Origin: Streptomyces phaeolivaceus
Lineage (GTDB): Bacteria > Actinomycetota > Actinomycetes > Streptomycetales > Streptomycetaceae
Reading direction: 5' to 3'
NCBI RefSeq assembly: GCF_009184865.1
Contig: NZ_CP045096.1
Location: 8,990,001-9,054,000 of the forward strand
Length of the DNA stretch: 64,000 bases
The notes below the pieces were generated by a model. The model was not told where the DNA came from. It searched no databases and was given only the letters and a program-made list of their open reading frames with translations. Positions 36,101-45,723 of the stretch are shown in pieces. A program made the position numbers and the translations under genes. The first letter of the stretch is position 1. Each line of letters starts with the position of its first letter.

Positions 36101-37162
36101 TCTCCGGACCGGACCATCGCTCCACTCTCAACACCGCGACCAACTACGCCCGGGACCTCCGCGCGGCCGGAGCGTTCCGGGAGGCGCTGAAGCTCATCGA
36201 GGACACGCTGAAGCGCAGCAGGCGCGTGCTGGGACCCGACCACCTGATCACCTTCCGGGCCTCCCTCGGCGCCGCGGTCCTGCACCGCAGGCTCGGCGAC
36301 TACGAGACGGCGTACACGCTGACCAGCGACACTCTCGAACAGGCGAAGAAGCAGTTGGGTCCCGACCATCCCGACACGCTCGCCGTCGCGACGAATCTGG
36401 GCGCGGACCTGTACGACCGGGGGGACGCGGTTCAAGGCCGGCGACTGGTCACGGAAACCCTCGGCCGTTACGAGCGCCGGTTCGGACCGGACCACGTCTT
36501 CACCCTCGCCTGCGCCACCAACCTGGCCGTACTGCTCCGGCTGACCGGTGAGTCGGAGGCCGCGCTGGCACTGTCGACCCGCACCCTGGACCGCTTCCGT
36601 CGACTCCTCGGAGCGCGCCACCCCTACACCCTCACCTGCATGCTGAATCACGCGACGGACCTGTCCGGGAACGGCGAGCGGGACCGGGCCGCGGTGGTGG
36701 GGCGCGAGGCGTACGAGGGACTCGGCGAAGTGCTCGGCCCCGATCACCATCTGGCCATCGCGGGCGCCTCCAACCTTGCCGTCCAGTTGCGCGGTGACGA
36801 GTCGGGCGAGGCCGAGCGGCTGCACACGGAAGCGGAACGCCGCGCCCGCGAGAGCCGGGAGCTCGGCGGCGACCATCCGATGACCCGGGCGGTGACCCGC
36901 CGGCAGCCCATCGACGCGGACATCGAGCCGCCGGTCACCTGACGGCCGCCGCGTCGGCGGATCACGCGGCCGGAGAACGACGACCGGGCCCCGCGGGCGA
37001 ACCCGCCCGCGGGGCCCCGGCCGCTCCGGTCCCGCCGCCCGGACCCGGTCCGTCCCCCTCCCTCGAACCCGGTCCGTCCCCCGAACTCGGCCCCGGTCGC
37101 CGCGCGTTCACTCGATGGTCGTCCGTATGTCTGAGATCGGCGGCGGCAGGGTAGGACCCTCG

Positions 37163-38407
37163 ATGCCGTTGATGCGGTGGGGCATGCTGGGGGGCGCCTT
37201 GGATCAGCCGTACTTCTTTCTCAGTTACGCCAGGCGGGACGACCGGGCGGCGTACGTGGGGCGGTTCTACAACGACCTGCTGGAGGCCCTCGACCTCCCG
37301 GGCCCGGTGACAGCCAGGCAGCCCACCTTCCGTGACGTCGTGAACATCATGCTCGGCGACGACTGGCTGCTGGAGCTGAGCCGTGCCGTCGGTTCCTGCA
37401 GATCCATGGTCGCGCTCTACTCTCCGGCGTACTTCCGCAGCGAGTACTGCGGCAAGGAGTGGACCCACTTCGCCGCACGGGTGAGGCGCTATCAGGAGAT
37501 GACCTCCGTACCGCCGCGCGCGCTGGTCCCCGTGCTCTGGGAGCCGGTGCCGCAGCGCAGGATGCCCGCCGAGGTCAGGGCCGTGCAGTACACCGAACCG
37601 GGGCTGGGGGAGGAGTACCTCAGACACGGGCTGCTGCAACTGATGCAGTCCGACCCGGGCGGACCCGCGTACCGGCACGTCGTCCGGGAGATCGCCCGCC
37701 GGGTCCGTATGGCGGCGGACCCGTTCAACCTGCCCACCGACGAGCCGCCCGCCTTCGACCTCTCCGAGGTGCGGGGCTGCTTTCCCGTCAACGAGGTGCC
37801 GGAACTCACCGGCCACGTACGGATATTCGTCGCGGCCTGCACCAAGGAGCAGCCGCCGATGGGCCGTTCGCACACCGCGTACTACGGGGAGGCGCCCTGG
37901 ATGTGGGCGCCCTACAGTCCACCGCGGGTGCCGACCGTGGTGGAACGGGCCAAGCGGGTCATCACCGGCGACGGACACACCGCGAGCGTCGAGGCGGTGA
38001 GCCCCCAGCTGATCCGGCATCTCAACCGGGCCCGGCACCTCAACCAGGCGTGTGTCCTGCTGGTGGACGCCTGGTCGGCGCGCGAGGCACCGTACCGGGG
38101 CGCGCTCCTGCGCTACGACGAGCTGTACCACCCGACGACCGCGGTCCTGGTGCCCTGCCACGAGCACGACCGGGAGTCCGGCACGGACAACCAGGCACTG
38201 TGGGACGCGGTCAAGAGAGTCTTCGAACGCAACTGGATGCGGCGCAACGACCCCCATGACCCGGTGTTCTGGGTCCACGTCGACCAGCACGAGTTCGACG
38301 ACACGCTGGCCCGCGCGGTGACCGTGACCCAGAACCGGATCGCCGCCAGCGGCCATGTCCGACGCCTGCCGCCGGGCGCCCCGCCACCCTCGATGCCCCG
38401 CCTCTGA
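37163..38407 (+). CDS. fxsC: TIR-like protein FxsC
   Basis: 414 residues from ATG 37163, preceded by GGTAGGA at a good distance (in-frame ATGs at 37115 and 37127 are possible). The N-terminal TIR-like domain reads QPYFFLSYARRDDRAAYVGR and continues SRAVGSCRSMVALYSPAYFR and SEYCGKEWTHFAARV. The C-terminal half has a second TIR-like tract (HVRIFVAACTKEQPPMGRSH, LNQACVLLVDAWSAREAPYR). Proteins of this shape are named FxsC in FxSxx-COOH peptide systems. It lies between the two fxsT genes on the same strand. Whether it has NADase activity is unknown. Confidence 0.88.
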   Translation: MPLMRWGMLGGALDQPYFFLSYARRDDRAAYVGRFYNDLLEALDLPGPVTARQPTFRDVVNIMLGDDWLLELSRAVGSCRSMVALYSPAYFRSEYCGKEWTHFAARVRRYQEMTSVPPRALVPVLWEPVPQRRMPAEVRAVQYTEPGLGEEYLRHGLLQLMQSDPGGPAYRHVVREIARRVRMAADPFNLPTDEPPAFDLSEVRGCFPVNEVPELTGHVRIFVAACTKEQPPMGRSHTAYYGEAPWMWAPYSPPRVPTVVERAKRVITGDGHTASVEAVSPQLIRHLNRARHLNQACVLLVDAWSAREAPYRGALLRYDELYHPTTAVLVPCHEHDRESGTDNQALWDAVKRVFERNWMRRNDPHDPVFWVHVDQHEFDDTLARAVTVTQNRIAASGHVRRLPPGAPPPSMPRL

Positions 38408-38411
38408 CCGC

Positions 38412-38462
38412 CCCTTCGACCACCTCTTCGACCACCTCTTCGACCGCCTCTTCGACCACCGG
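38412..38462 (+). repeat. 12-bp tandem repeat CTTCGACCACCT
   Basis: Four imperfect copies (last with CGCCT/CACCG) just after the fxsC stop. No predicted hairpin; slippage repeat. Confidence 0.75.
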
Positions 38463-38527
38463 GCGACCCGCCGCCCCGCCCGCCCGACCCCGACCGCCCA
38501 CCCGACCACGACTGCCCAGGAGACCGG

Positions 38528-41500
38528 ATGAGCCCCTCCAGCGCGCCGGACGGCCGAGGCCAGGTCGTCACCTTCTACTCGTTCAAGGGTGGCGTCGGCC
38601 GCACCATGGCCCTGGCCAACGTGGCCTGGATCCTGGCCAGTCGGGGCAAACGCGTCCTGGCCGTGGACTGGGACCTGGAGGCCCCGGGCCTGCACAGCTA
38701 CTTCCACCCGCTGCTCACCGACCCCGAACTGCGTGACACCGACGGCCTGATCGACCTGCTGCGCGCCTACCAGCAGGCGGTGCTCCTGCCCGGCCGCGAG
38801 GAGGCCCCCGAGGACGACGGCTGGTTCCGCCGGACACTGGACCTCACGCCGTACGTCGTCGGCCTCGACCTCAGATTCGCGAGCGGCGGACGGCTTGACT
38901 TCCTGCCCGCCGGCCGGCAGAACGCCGCCTACTCGGACTCCGTGACCTCCTTCGACTGGCACGCCTTCTACGAACGGCTCGGCGGCGGATCGTTCCTGCT
39001 GGAGATGCGCGAGGAGATGGCCGCCCGCTACGACTACGTCCTGATCGACAGCCGCACCGGGGTCACCGACAGCTCGGGCATCTGCACGGTGCTCCTCCCC
39101 GACACCCTCGTACTGGGCTTCGTCTACAACGTGCAGAACATGCGCGGCTCCGCGCACGTGGCCCGCGCCGTCACCAAGGGCTCCCGCCGGCCGATACGGC
39201 TGCTGCCGGTGCCCATGCGCGTCGAGGACGCCGAGCGCGAGCGCCTGGAGATCAGCCGCGACCGCGCCCGCGAGGTCTTCGGCGGCCATCTGTCCTGGCT
39301 GGAGGAGAGCAGCGTCGAACGGTACTGGGGCGATGTGGAGATCCCGTACAAGACGTTCTACGCCTACGAGGAGATCGTCGCGCCCGTCGGTGACCGGCCG
39401 TTGCAGGAGGGCACCGTACTGAAGGCCTGTGAGCGGCTGACGGACTGGCTCACCGACGGCGAGGTCCGGCGGGGTGTGCCGCTGCCGGACGAGGAACGGC
39501 AGCGGCTGCTCACCGCGTACATGAACAAGAGCCGCGCCATCAGCGCCTGTCTCTTCGTCAGTTACGCGCCGGAGGACCGGATCTGGGCGGAGTGGGCGGC
39601 CTGGCATCTGGAATCCGCGGGCTTCCGTGTCACCCTGCACGACATCACCGCCACCGGGTCCGGCGAGACCGCCCCGGAGGTGGTGCGCGCCTTGGCGGAG
39701 GAGGGCCGGGTCCTCGCCCTGCTGTCCGAGGAGTACGCCGAGGTACCGCAGTCCGCCGCGCTCTGGCGGGCCCTGACCGGCCGGGAACGCGCGCTGGCGC
39801 CCGAACTGGTCGCCGTCCGCGTCCACGGCGGCGAACGGGCCCTGGACCCGCCCTTCGACCTCGCCGCGGCCCCCAGCATCGCCCACCTCACCGCGGCGAA
39901 CGCGGTACGACGGCTGCGGCAGAGCGTCGGCCCGCCGCCCTCGGCGCCGACCCCGGCACGCGCCACGCCCGCCCCGCCGACCGCCGAACCCCCGCGCTAT
40001 CCGGGCACCAACCCGTCCGTGGAGTCGCTGCCACCGAGGAACGGCGGCTTCACCGGCCGGAACGCGCTGCTGCACGAGCTGCGGGACCGGCTCACCGCGG
40101 AGGACTCCTCGGACTCCTCGTACTCCTCGGACTCCGCCAGGCCTCAGGTGCTCGTCGGCCTCGGCGGGGTCGGCAAGACGCAGACGGCACTCGAGTACAC
40201 CTATCGCTTCCGTGGTTCCTACGATGTGGTCTGGTGGGTGCCGGCCGCCGAACCCACCGTCATCGCGAGTGAGTTGGCCCGACTCGCACCCCAACTCGGC
40301 ATCGAGCAAGGGGAGGACACCGCGCTCACCGCCCAACGGGTGCTCAGGGCCCTGGCCGGCGGGACGCCGTACCGCAGCTGGCTGATCGTCTTCGACAGCG
40401 CGGGCTCACCGCAGGAGACCGCCGAGTGGCTGCCCGCCGGGACCTCACGGGGCGGACATGTGCTCGTCACCTCCCGCGACCGCACCTGGGAAGAGGCCGG
40501 AGACGTGCTGCCGGTCGAGGTGTTCAGCCGGGCCGAGAGCGTGGCACTGCTCGGCCGGCACAACCCGGGCCTCGCCCCGGACAGCAGCCGGCAGATCGCC
40601 CACGAACTCGGCGACCTCCCGCTCGCCGTGCACCAGGCCGCCGTCTGGCTGAGTGCCACGGCCATGCCCGTCGACCGCTATCTGCAACTGCTGCGCACCC
40701 ATGCGACGGAGCTGCTCAAACGCACGGAGAAACGCTCGCTCGAAATGGCGGGCTGGCTGGTGTCGTTGGAGGAGATCCGCGCCAACAGCCCTGCGGCGGC
40801 CGACCTGTTGGAGATCTGCTCCTTCTTCGGAGCCGATCCCATCCCCATGGAACTGCTCTACACCCGTTCCCTGATGGACGCCCTCACCCTCGGCGAGGAC
40901 GAACCCCGGGACGAGGTGACCATCAGCGAGGTCTTCCAGGAGATCAACCGGTTCGGGCTGGCCCAGGCGGACCAGGAGGAGGGCACGGTCGTCGTCCACC
41001 GCCTGGTGCAGGCCGAGATCCGCCACTCGATGCCCCTGGAACGACGCCTGGAACTACGTGCGGTGGTGCACTCCGTGCTGGCCGCAGGCAACCCGAAGTT
41101 CCCCGGCGCGCCCGAGAGTTGGCCACGCTACGCGCAGCTGCTGCCGCATCTGTGGCCCAGCCGGGCGGCCCGCAGCGACGACCCCGGGGTGCAGCAGTGG
41201 ATCATCGACACGGTCCGCTGTCTGTGGCGCCGCAATCTGCTGGGCTCCGGGCGGGACACCGCCGAACGCGTCCTCGCCGAGTGGACCGAACGCCTCGGCC
41301 CCGACGACATCCAGGTACTGAGCCTGCGCACCCAACTCGGCAACATCCTGCGCTCGCAGGGCGCCTCGCGCGAGGCCTGGCGCAACGACCTGGACGTCCA
41401 CCGACGGCTGGCCGCCCTCATGGGTCCGGGCCGCCGCCGTACGCTGATCGCCGCCGCGAACGTGGCCGCCGACCTCAACGCCCTGGGCCGCTACGCCGAG

Positions 41501-42511
41501 GCCCGGGAATGGGACCGCGCCACCTACGAGGCCAGCAAGGCGGTCTGGCCGCCCGACGACCTGCGGCTGTCGATGCACGCCAGCAATCTCGGGGTCTCCG
41601 AGTACCTGTGCGGGGACCGGCGCGCGGCACTGGAGATCCACCGGCGGGTCTACCGCGACCGGCTCGACCTCAAGGGACCCACGGACATCTACACCCTCAG
41701 CGCGGCCTCCAACTACGCACGCGACCTGCGCGAGACGGGCGATCTCCGGGCCGCCCTCGCCCTGTTGGAGGAGACCTGCCAACTCCTGTGGGAGAGGCTC
41801 GGCCCGCGCCACGCCCAGACCCTGTCCACTCAGCGGAACCACGCGGTGGCGCTGCGCCGGGCCGGCCGCTACGAGGAGGCCCGTGAACTCGTCGGGTCCG
41901 TCCATCTGATGTACGCCGAGGACCGGGGCCGTGACCACCCGGACACCCTGGCCGCCCGCGCCGATCTGGCCAATGTGCTCGCGGCCCTCGGCGATGTCGA
42001 CAGCGCCCGCGATCACGCCGATCACATCCTGACCCGCCAGCGGCAGACGCTCGGGGAATCGCACCCCTACACCCTCGGCTGCCAGAACAACCTGGCGATC
42101 TATCTACGGCTCGGCGGCCACGCGGCAGCCGCCCGCGCCACCTCCGAACGCGCCCTGCGGGCACTGACCGACACCCTCGGGGAACGGCATCCCTACACCC
42201 TGGACGCGATGATCAACTACGCCAACTGCCTGGTGGACACCGGTGAGACGGAAGCCGCCATCGCTCTCGAACGCGAGGCGCTCGCCGGGGTGTTGGAGAC
42301 TCTGGGCGCCGACCACTACGACGTCGTCACCCTGCGTTCCAACCTCGCGGTCGACCTCGCGGGGGCTGGTGTGACTCAGGAGTCGGAGGAGCACTACAGT
42401 GAGGCTCTGCAACTCGCCGCCCAGACCTTGGGAGTGGACCACCCGACCTACGAGGCGGTGGACAGCGGGGTGCGACTGGACGCGGACATCGAGCCACCCT
42501 TCACCTTCTGA
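38528..42511 (+). CDS. fxsT: FxSxx-system FxsT protein (copy 2, intact)
   Basis: 1327 residues, ATG 38528 after AGGAGA. Residues 12-330: ParA/MinD-like ATPase with FYSFKGGVGRTMALANVAW, where the usual GK(T/S) of the P-loop is GRT; YDYVLIDSRTGVTDSSG near 170. Residues 335-460: TIR-like (CLFVSYAPEDRIWAEWAAWH). A Pro/Ala linker follows. Residues 500-800: NB-ARC with VGLGGVGKTQTALEYTYRFR near 540 and SWLIVFDSAG near 618; a DSSDSSYSSDS linker from 12-bp repeats lies before the P-loop. Residues 915-1310: eight or nine 42-residue TPRs (TLGCQNNLAIYLRLGGHAAA). The layout is that of STAND-type signalling proteins. Intact partner of the IS-disrupted copy. Confidence 0.92.
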   Translation: MSPSSAPDGRGQVVTFYSFKGGVGRTMALANVAWILASRGKRVLAVDWDLEAPGLHSYFHPLLTDPELRDTDGLIDLLRAYQQAVLLPGREEAPEDDGWFRRTLDLTPYVVGLDLRFASGGRLDFLPAGRQNAAYSDSVTSFDWHAFYERLGGGSFLLEMREEMAARYDYVLIDSRTGVTDSSGICTVLLPDTLVLGFVYNVQNMRGSAHVARAVTKGSRRPIRLLPVPMRVEDAERERLEISRDRAREVFGGHLSWLEESSVERYWGDVEIPYKTFYAYEEIVAPVGDRPLQEGTVLKACERLTDWLTDGEVRRGVPLPDEERQRLLTAYMNKSRAISACLFVSYAPEDRIWAEWAAWHLESAGFRVTLHDITATGSGETAPEVVRALAEEGRVLALLSEEYAEVPQSAALWRALTGRERALAPELVAVRVHGGERALDPPFDLAAAPSIAHLTAANAVRRLRQSVGPPPSAPTPARATPAPPTAEPPRYPGTNPSVESLPPRNGGFTGRNALLHELRDRLTAEDSSDSSYSSDSARPQVLVGLGGVGKTQTALEYTYRFRGSYDVVWWVPAAEPTVIASELARLAPQLGIEQGEDTALTAQRVLRALAGGTPYRSWLIVFDSAGSPQETAEWLPAGTSRGGHVLVTSRDRTWEEAGDVLPVEVFSRAESVALLGRHNPGLAPDSSRQIAHELGDLPLAVHQAAVWLSATAMPVDRYLQLLRTHATELLKRTEKRSLEMAGWLVSLEEIRANSPAAADLLEICSFFGADPIPMELLYTRSLMDALTLGEDEPRDEVTISEVFQEINRFGLAQADQEEGTVVVHRLVQAEIRHSMPLERRLELRAVVHSVLAAGNPKFPGAPESWPRYAQLLPHLWPSRAARSDDPGVQQWIIDTVRCLWRRNLLGSGRDTAERVLAEWTERLGPDDIQVLSLRTQLGNILRSQGASREAWRNDLDVHRRLAALMGPGRRRTLIAAANVAADLNALGRYAEAREWDRATYEASKAVWPPDDLRLSMHASNLGVSEYLCGDRRAALEIHRRVYRDRLDLKGPTDIYTLSAASNYARDLRETGDLRAALALLEETCQLLWERLGPRHAQTLSTQRNHAVALRRAGRYEEARELVGSVHLMYAEDRGRDHPDTLAARADLANVLAALGDVDSARDHADHILTRQRQTLGESHPYTLGCQNNLAIYLRLGGHAAAARATSERALRALTDTLGERHPYTLDAMINYANCLVDTGETEAAIALEREALAGVLETLGADHYDVVTLRSNLAVDLAGAGVTQESEEHYSEALQLAAQTLGVDHPTYEAVDSGVRLDADIEPPFTF

Positions 42512-42665
42512 TTCCGCGCCCCGGGGACCCGTGTGAGTCCCATCCGGAGGGGTGAGGTCTTCTTTACGGCGCTTTGTGTTGCTTCCCGCCGATTTCCTTT
42601 GCTTCGCTGCTATTCTCCGCTCACCGCCACGGGCGTCACCCGCCGGGCGGACATCCCGTGTCAGC

Positions 42666-42914
42666 ATGGCCCCTAGGAGTGCGGTGTCACCCTTCTTGTC
42701 CTCGCCGGATGTGTCTGCTGGACGCGCCCCTGCCGGCGCGGGTCCGGTCAGGCCTGCCGAGGACCGCCCCGGTACCGTCGCCGAGAACAGCGCCCTCGGT
42801 CACGTACTGCGCCGTCTCGCCCGGGAGGCCGCGCATCCGGAGGCTTCGTACATCGCCGAGTTCGAGTCCTCGCTTCCCTCGCTCACCGACGCGGCGGAAG
42901 CGTCGATGGAGTGA
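42666..42914 (+). CDS. fxsA: FxsA-type RiPP precursor peptide (FxSxx)
   Basis: About 82 residues from ATG 42666 (GTG 42684 after TAGGAG is an alternative). Conserved leader-like part NSALGHVLRRLAREAAHPEA, then IAEFESSLPSL. FESSL fits the F-x-S-x-x core (Phe66, Ser68). In classical FxsA the core is the very C-terminus; here 12 residues (PSLTDAAEASME) follow, because the frame runs on to overlap the fxsB start by GTGA. The tail may be a removed follower. FxsB should install a Phe-Ser cyclophane link. Identification rests on position and motif. Confidence 0.72.
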   Translation: MAPRSAVSPFLSSPDVSAGRAPAGAGPVRPAEDRPGTVAENSALGHVLRRLAREAAHPEASYIAEFESSLPSLTDAAEASME

Positions 42915-44161
42915 CCTCCCCGCCGGTCCGGCCGACGCCCGTGTCCTTGCGGCAGTTCGTCCTCAAGGTGCACAGCCGCTGCAACCTGGACTGCGACTAC
43001 TGCTACGTCTACCACTCGGCCGACACCAGCTGGCGCGCCAAACCCCGGGTCATGGAACCGGCCGTGGCCGAGCAGGTGGCCCGGCGCATCGCCGAGCACG
43101 CCGTGACCCATCGCCTGCCCGACGTCCGGATCGTGCTGCACGGCGGGGAGCCGCTGCTGCTGGGGGCGGAGCGCCTGGGGGAGTTGCTGGGGATTCTCGG
43201 CGGCGGACTGGCACCGGCGGGAGTCCCCGTCCGCTTCTCGGCGCAGACCAACGGTGTGCTGCTCACCCCCGACATCCTGGACGTGCTCCACCGGCATCGG
43301 GTGGGCGTCAGCGTCAGCCTCGACGGCACCCGGGCCGGCCACGACCGGCACCGCCGCTTCCCGAAGGGCGAGGGGAGCCACGGCCGGGTGACGGAGGGCC
43401 TCGGCCGACTGGGATCCACCGAGCACCGCCCCCTGTACGCGGGCCTGCTGTGCACGATCGACCTGGCCAACGACCCCGTCGACACCTACGAGGCGCTGCT
43501 CGCCTCTCGCCCGCCACGTATCGATCTCCTTCTGCCGCACGGCACTTGGGACACCCCGCCGCCCGGACTCACCGACCGCCGCGACCGGTTGCCCGCGGAC
43601 CCGCCCGTCGACGCCCGGGGCATGACGGCCCTCCCCGGAAAAACCCCGTACGCGGACTGGCTGCGGCAGGTGTTCGACCGTTGGTACGACGCCCCCGTGC
43701 GGGAGACCGGTGTCCGGCTCTTCGAGGAGCTGATGGCGGGCGTGCTCGGCGGCTCGATGCGGACCGAGTCCGTCGGACTGGCCCCGGCGACCCTGGCCGT
43801 CATCGAGACCGACGGTTCCATCGAGCAGTCCGACTCCCTCAAGATCGCCTACGAAGGGGCGCCGGAGACCGGCCTCGACGTCTTCCGCCACACCCTCGAC
43901 GACGTCCTCGACCAGCCGCTGATCCGGCAACGGCAGTCCGGCGCGCGGGGACTCGGACCCGTCTGCGGGCGCTGCCCCCTGCTCACCGTCTGCGGCGGCG
44001 GACTCTTCGCCCATCGGTACGCCTCCGGGAGCGGCTTCCGCAATCCCTCCGTCTACTGCGCCGACCTGGCCGCGCTGACCCTGCACATCCGGAACCGGGT
44101 CCGGGCCGACCTGGCAGGCGCGTCGCAGGTCTTGCCCGAGCCGGATGTCAGGGGTACGTAG
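42911..44161 (+). CDS. fxsB: FxsB-family cyclophane-forming radical SAM/SPASM maturase
   Basis: 416 residues. Radical SAM cluster VHSRCNLDCDYCYVYHSADT (Cys24, 28, 31). SAM-binding HGGEPLLLGAERL, then RFSAQTNGVLLTPDILD and VGVSVSLDGTRAGHDRHRRF. The C-terminal SPASM region has GPVCGRCPLLTVCGGGLF and PSVYCADL auxiliary-cluster cysteines. This matches FxsB enzymes that make a C-C bond between an aromatic ring and a later side chain of the precursor. GTG start overlaps the fxsA stop by 4 nt. The stop lies 49 nt before the second tRNA-Pro. Confidence 0.93.
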   Translation: MTSPPVRPTPVSLRQFVLKVHSRCNLDCDYCYVYHSADTSWRAKPRVMEPAVAEQVARRIAEHAVTHRLPDVRIVLHGGEPLLLGAERLGELLGILGGGLAPAGVPVRFSAQTNGVLLTPDILDVLHRHRVGVSVSLDGTRAGHDRHRRFPKGEGSHGRVTEGLGRLGSTEHRPLYAGLLCTIDLANDPVDTYEALLASRPPRIDLLLPHGTWDTPPPGLTDRRDRLPADPPVDARGMTALPGKTPYADWLRQVFDRWYDAPVRETGVRLFEELMAGVLGGSMRTESVGLAPATLAVIETDGSIEQSDSLKIAYEGAPETGLDVFRHTLDDVLDQPLIRQRQSGARGLGPVCGRCPLLTVCGGGLFAHRYASGSGFRNPSVYCADLAALTLHIRNRVRADLAGASQVLPEPDVRGT

Positions 44162-44209
44162 GGTAGGGTTTACCTGCGCCTTCACACGGAACATCGTGGA
44201 CGGCGCGAA

Positions 44210-44283
<74 letters not shown>

Positions 44284-44303
44284 CTCGACGGAGTCGCAGT
44301 TCA

Positions 44304-44335
44304 GGGGCCGTTCTGGAGCAATCCAGGACGGCCCC
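44304..44335 (+). terminator. tRNA-Pro terminator, copy 2
   Basis: Same hairpin as at 19324 with one change (CCAGGACGG for CCAGAACGG), leaving a G-T pair in the stem, then TTGATCGTTTTT. Confidence 0.82.
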
Positions 44336-44345
44336 TTGATCGTTT

Positions 44346-44400
44346 TTGGGACCGCTCGGAGGTCCGGTCGGGGGTCCGGTCGGGGTCCGGTCGCGGACCA
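44346..44400 (+). repeat. Tandem GGTCCGGTCGGG repeats after tRNA copy 2
   Basis: Three to four copies of a 12-bp unit inserted relative to the copy-1 downstream sequence; similarity to copy 1 resumes after it as GCCCTTGACCG. Confidence 0.7.
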
Positions 44401-44458
44401 GTGCCCTTGACCGTGTCATGTTCGAGGTTGAGACGAGGTCGGTGACGACGTTGACCGC

Positions 44459-45646
44459 GTGCGTGGCGTCGTGGCGCGCGACACCGGGTTCGTGCCGTCG
44501 TTGTCGCGAGTGCCGGACACTGTCCTGCGCCGAACCGGCTTCGTTCTGGCGGCGGTTGCCGTGGTGGCCGCCGAACGCGCGACCGGGCGCTACGCGTACG
44601 CCAGCCTCGCGGTCGGCCTGTACGCCCTGGCCGGGGTGGCGGCCAGCCCGGTGATCGGGCGGCTCGCCGACCGGTTGGGCCCCTCACCGGTTCTTCTGGG
44701 TGCCGCCCTCGCCCACGCGGCAGCGCTCGCCGTACTGGTCCTCACGGTCCGCGACGACAGCGGACTGCCTCTGCTGTGCGCGACGGCCGTCACCGCCGGC
44801 GCGACCTACCCGCCGCTCACCCCGGCCATCCGCCGTGCGTGCAACCAGCTGACCGCGCCGACGACCGGCCGGGGCGGACTGCGCGGGACCGTGCTGGCCG
44901 CGGACACGGCGTTGTACGAGTTCGTCTTTGTCGTAGGCCCCCTGCTGGTGGGGATATTCGGGGTGGTCGCGACCCCGGCCGCCGCGATCCTCGCAGCCGC
45001 TGGTGTCATGCTGGCCGGCACCACCGTGCTGGCCGGCGGCGTCGTGATGCGTGCCCAGCGTCCCCAGCGCTCCCAGGTCAGGACAGGCGGCCTGGGCCCG
45101 CTGCGGTCGTCCGGCTTCACCGTGCTCCTGGGCTGCGTCGGCGCGCTCGGGGCGGGGTTCGGCGCCGTCGGCGTGGCCGTGCCCGCCTACGCCACCCAGC
45201 ACTCGGGCCACGACTCCGCCGGGCTGACAGGTCTGCTGCTCGCGGTGTGGGGCCTGGGATCCGGACTGGGCGGACTCTGGTACGGAGCCTGGCCGCCCCG
45301 CTCACCCCTGCCCCAGCAGCTCGCGTGGCTGCTCGGCTGCGTATCCGTGAGCCTCGCGGCGCTCGCCGTCATGCCGGGTCCCACCGCGCTGGGCGCCGCA
45401 CTCGTGCTCGGCGGCGGCGTCATCGCCCCCTGCCTCACCGTCTACATCTCCCTCGTGGGCCGGATCGTACCGACGGGCATGCTCACCGAGGCACACACCT
45501 GGATCGCCACCGTCCCCGTCGCCGCCAACGCCGTCGGCGTGGCGCAGGTCCGCGCGGCGCGGGTCGGCGTGGTGCGGGTCCGTGGGGCGTGGGGGTTCGG
45601 TCTCGGTCACGGTCGAAGGATAGTGAGCGAGGAACGCCCCGCGTAG
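44459..45646 (+). CDS. MFS transporter, C-terminus atypical
   Basis: 395 residues with about eleven TM segments: YASLAVGLYALAGVAASPVI, GRLADRLGPSPVLLGAALAH (motif A-like), and YEFVFVVGPLLVGIFGVVAT. After THTWIATVPVAANAVGVA-type sequence (AHTWIATVPVAANAVGVA), where relatives have a last TM segment, it continues as QVRAARVGVVRVRGAW and a charged tail; this suggests loss of the last TM by a small rearrangement. The first TM is also short. GTG start with no clear RBS. Substrate unknown. Confidence 0.7.
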   Translation: MRGVVARDTGFVPSLSRVPDTVLRRTGFVLAAVAVVAAERATGRYAYASLAVGLYALAGVAASPVIGRLADRLGPSPVLLGAALAHAAALAVLVLTVRDDSGLPLLCATAVTAGATYPPLTPAIRRACNQLTAPTTGRGGLRGTVLAADTALYEFVFVVGPLLVGIFGVVATPAAAILAAAGVMLAGTTVLAGGVVMRAQRPQRSQVRTGGLGPLRSSGFTVLLGCVGALGAGFGAVGVAVPAYATQHSGHDSAGLTGLLLAVWGLGSGLGGLWYGAWPPRSPLPQQLAWLLGCVSVSLAALAVMPGPTALGAALVLGGGVIAPCLTVYISLVGRIVPTGMLTEAHTWIATVPVAANAVGVAQVRAARVGVVRVRGAWGFGLGHGRRIVSEERPA

Positions 45647-45723
45647 GGCGTTGACTTCGCGTGCGCTTCAAGTTGAAGACTCCCCTTCGGGCCCGAGAGA
45701 CGGGCGGAACCGGAGGCGACGGC

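Larger units (their letters stand above)
31904..36942 (+). pseudogene. fxsT: FxSxx-system FxsT protein (copy 1), interrupted by an IS element
   Basis: Removing the insertion (32049-33129) and one CTAG restores a 1317-codon frame: 5' part 31904-32048, 3' part from 33130. ATG 31904 has AAGGA upstream. Domains: ParA/MinD-like N-terminus with variant P-loop FYSFKGGTGRTMALVNTAW, then YDYVLIDSRSGLSDTASICT; a TIR-like segment (FHVSYTATDRLWADWTVAVL); an NB-ARC ATPase (HGLGGVGKTQLALEYAYRF, ARWLIVFDNAEKPADL); and C-terminal 42-residue kinesin-light-chain-type TPRs from about residue 900 (LRTELGNALRDQGRLPEAYD and repeats). It ends DADIEPPVT. The paralogue at 38528 is intact. As it stands only a 3' fragment could be made. 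Confidence 0.88.

Noticed and set aside
36962..40336. Long minus-strand open frame across fxsC and fxsT2
   Set aside because: Opposite to two clear genes, no recognisable domain, biased composition.
42540..42620. Promoter for fxsA in the TTGCTT/TATTCT region
   Set aside because: No pair of hexamers at acceptable spacing could be found by eye.
19366..44209. Classical prophage or ICE between the tRNAs
   Set aside because: No integrase, excisionase, replication, transfer or structural genes recognised; kept only as an island hypothesis.
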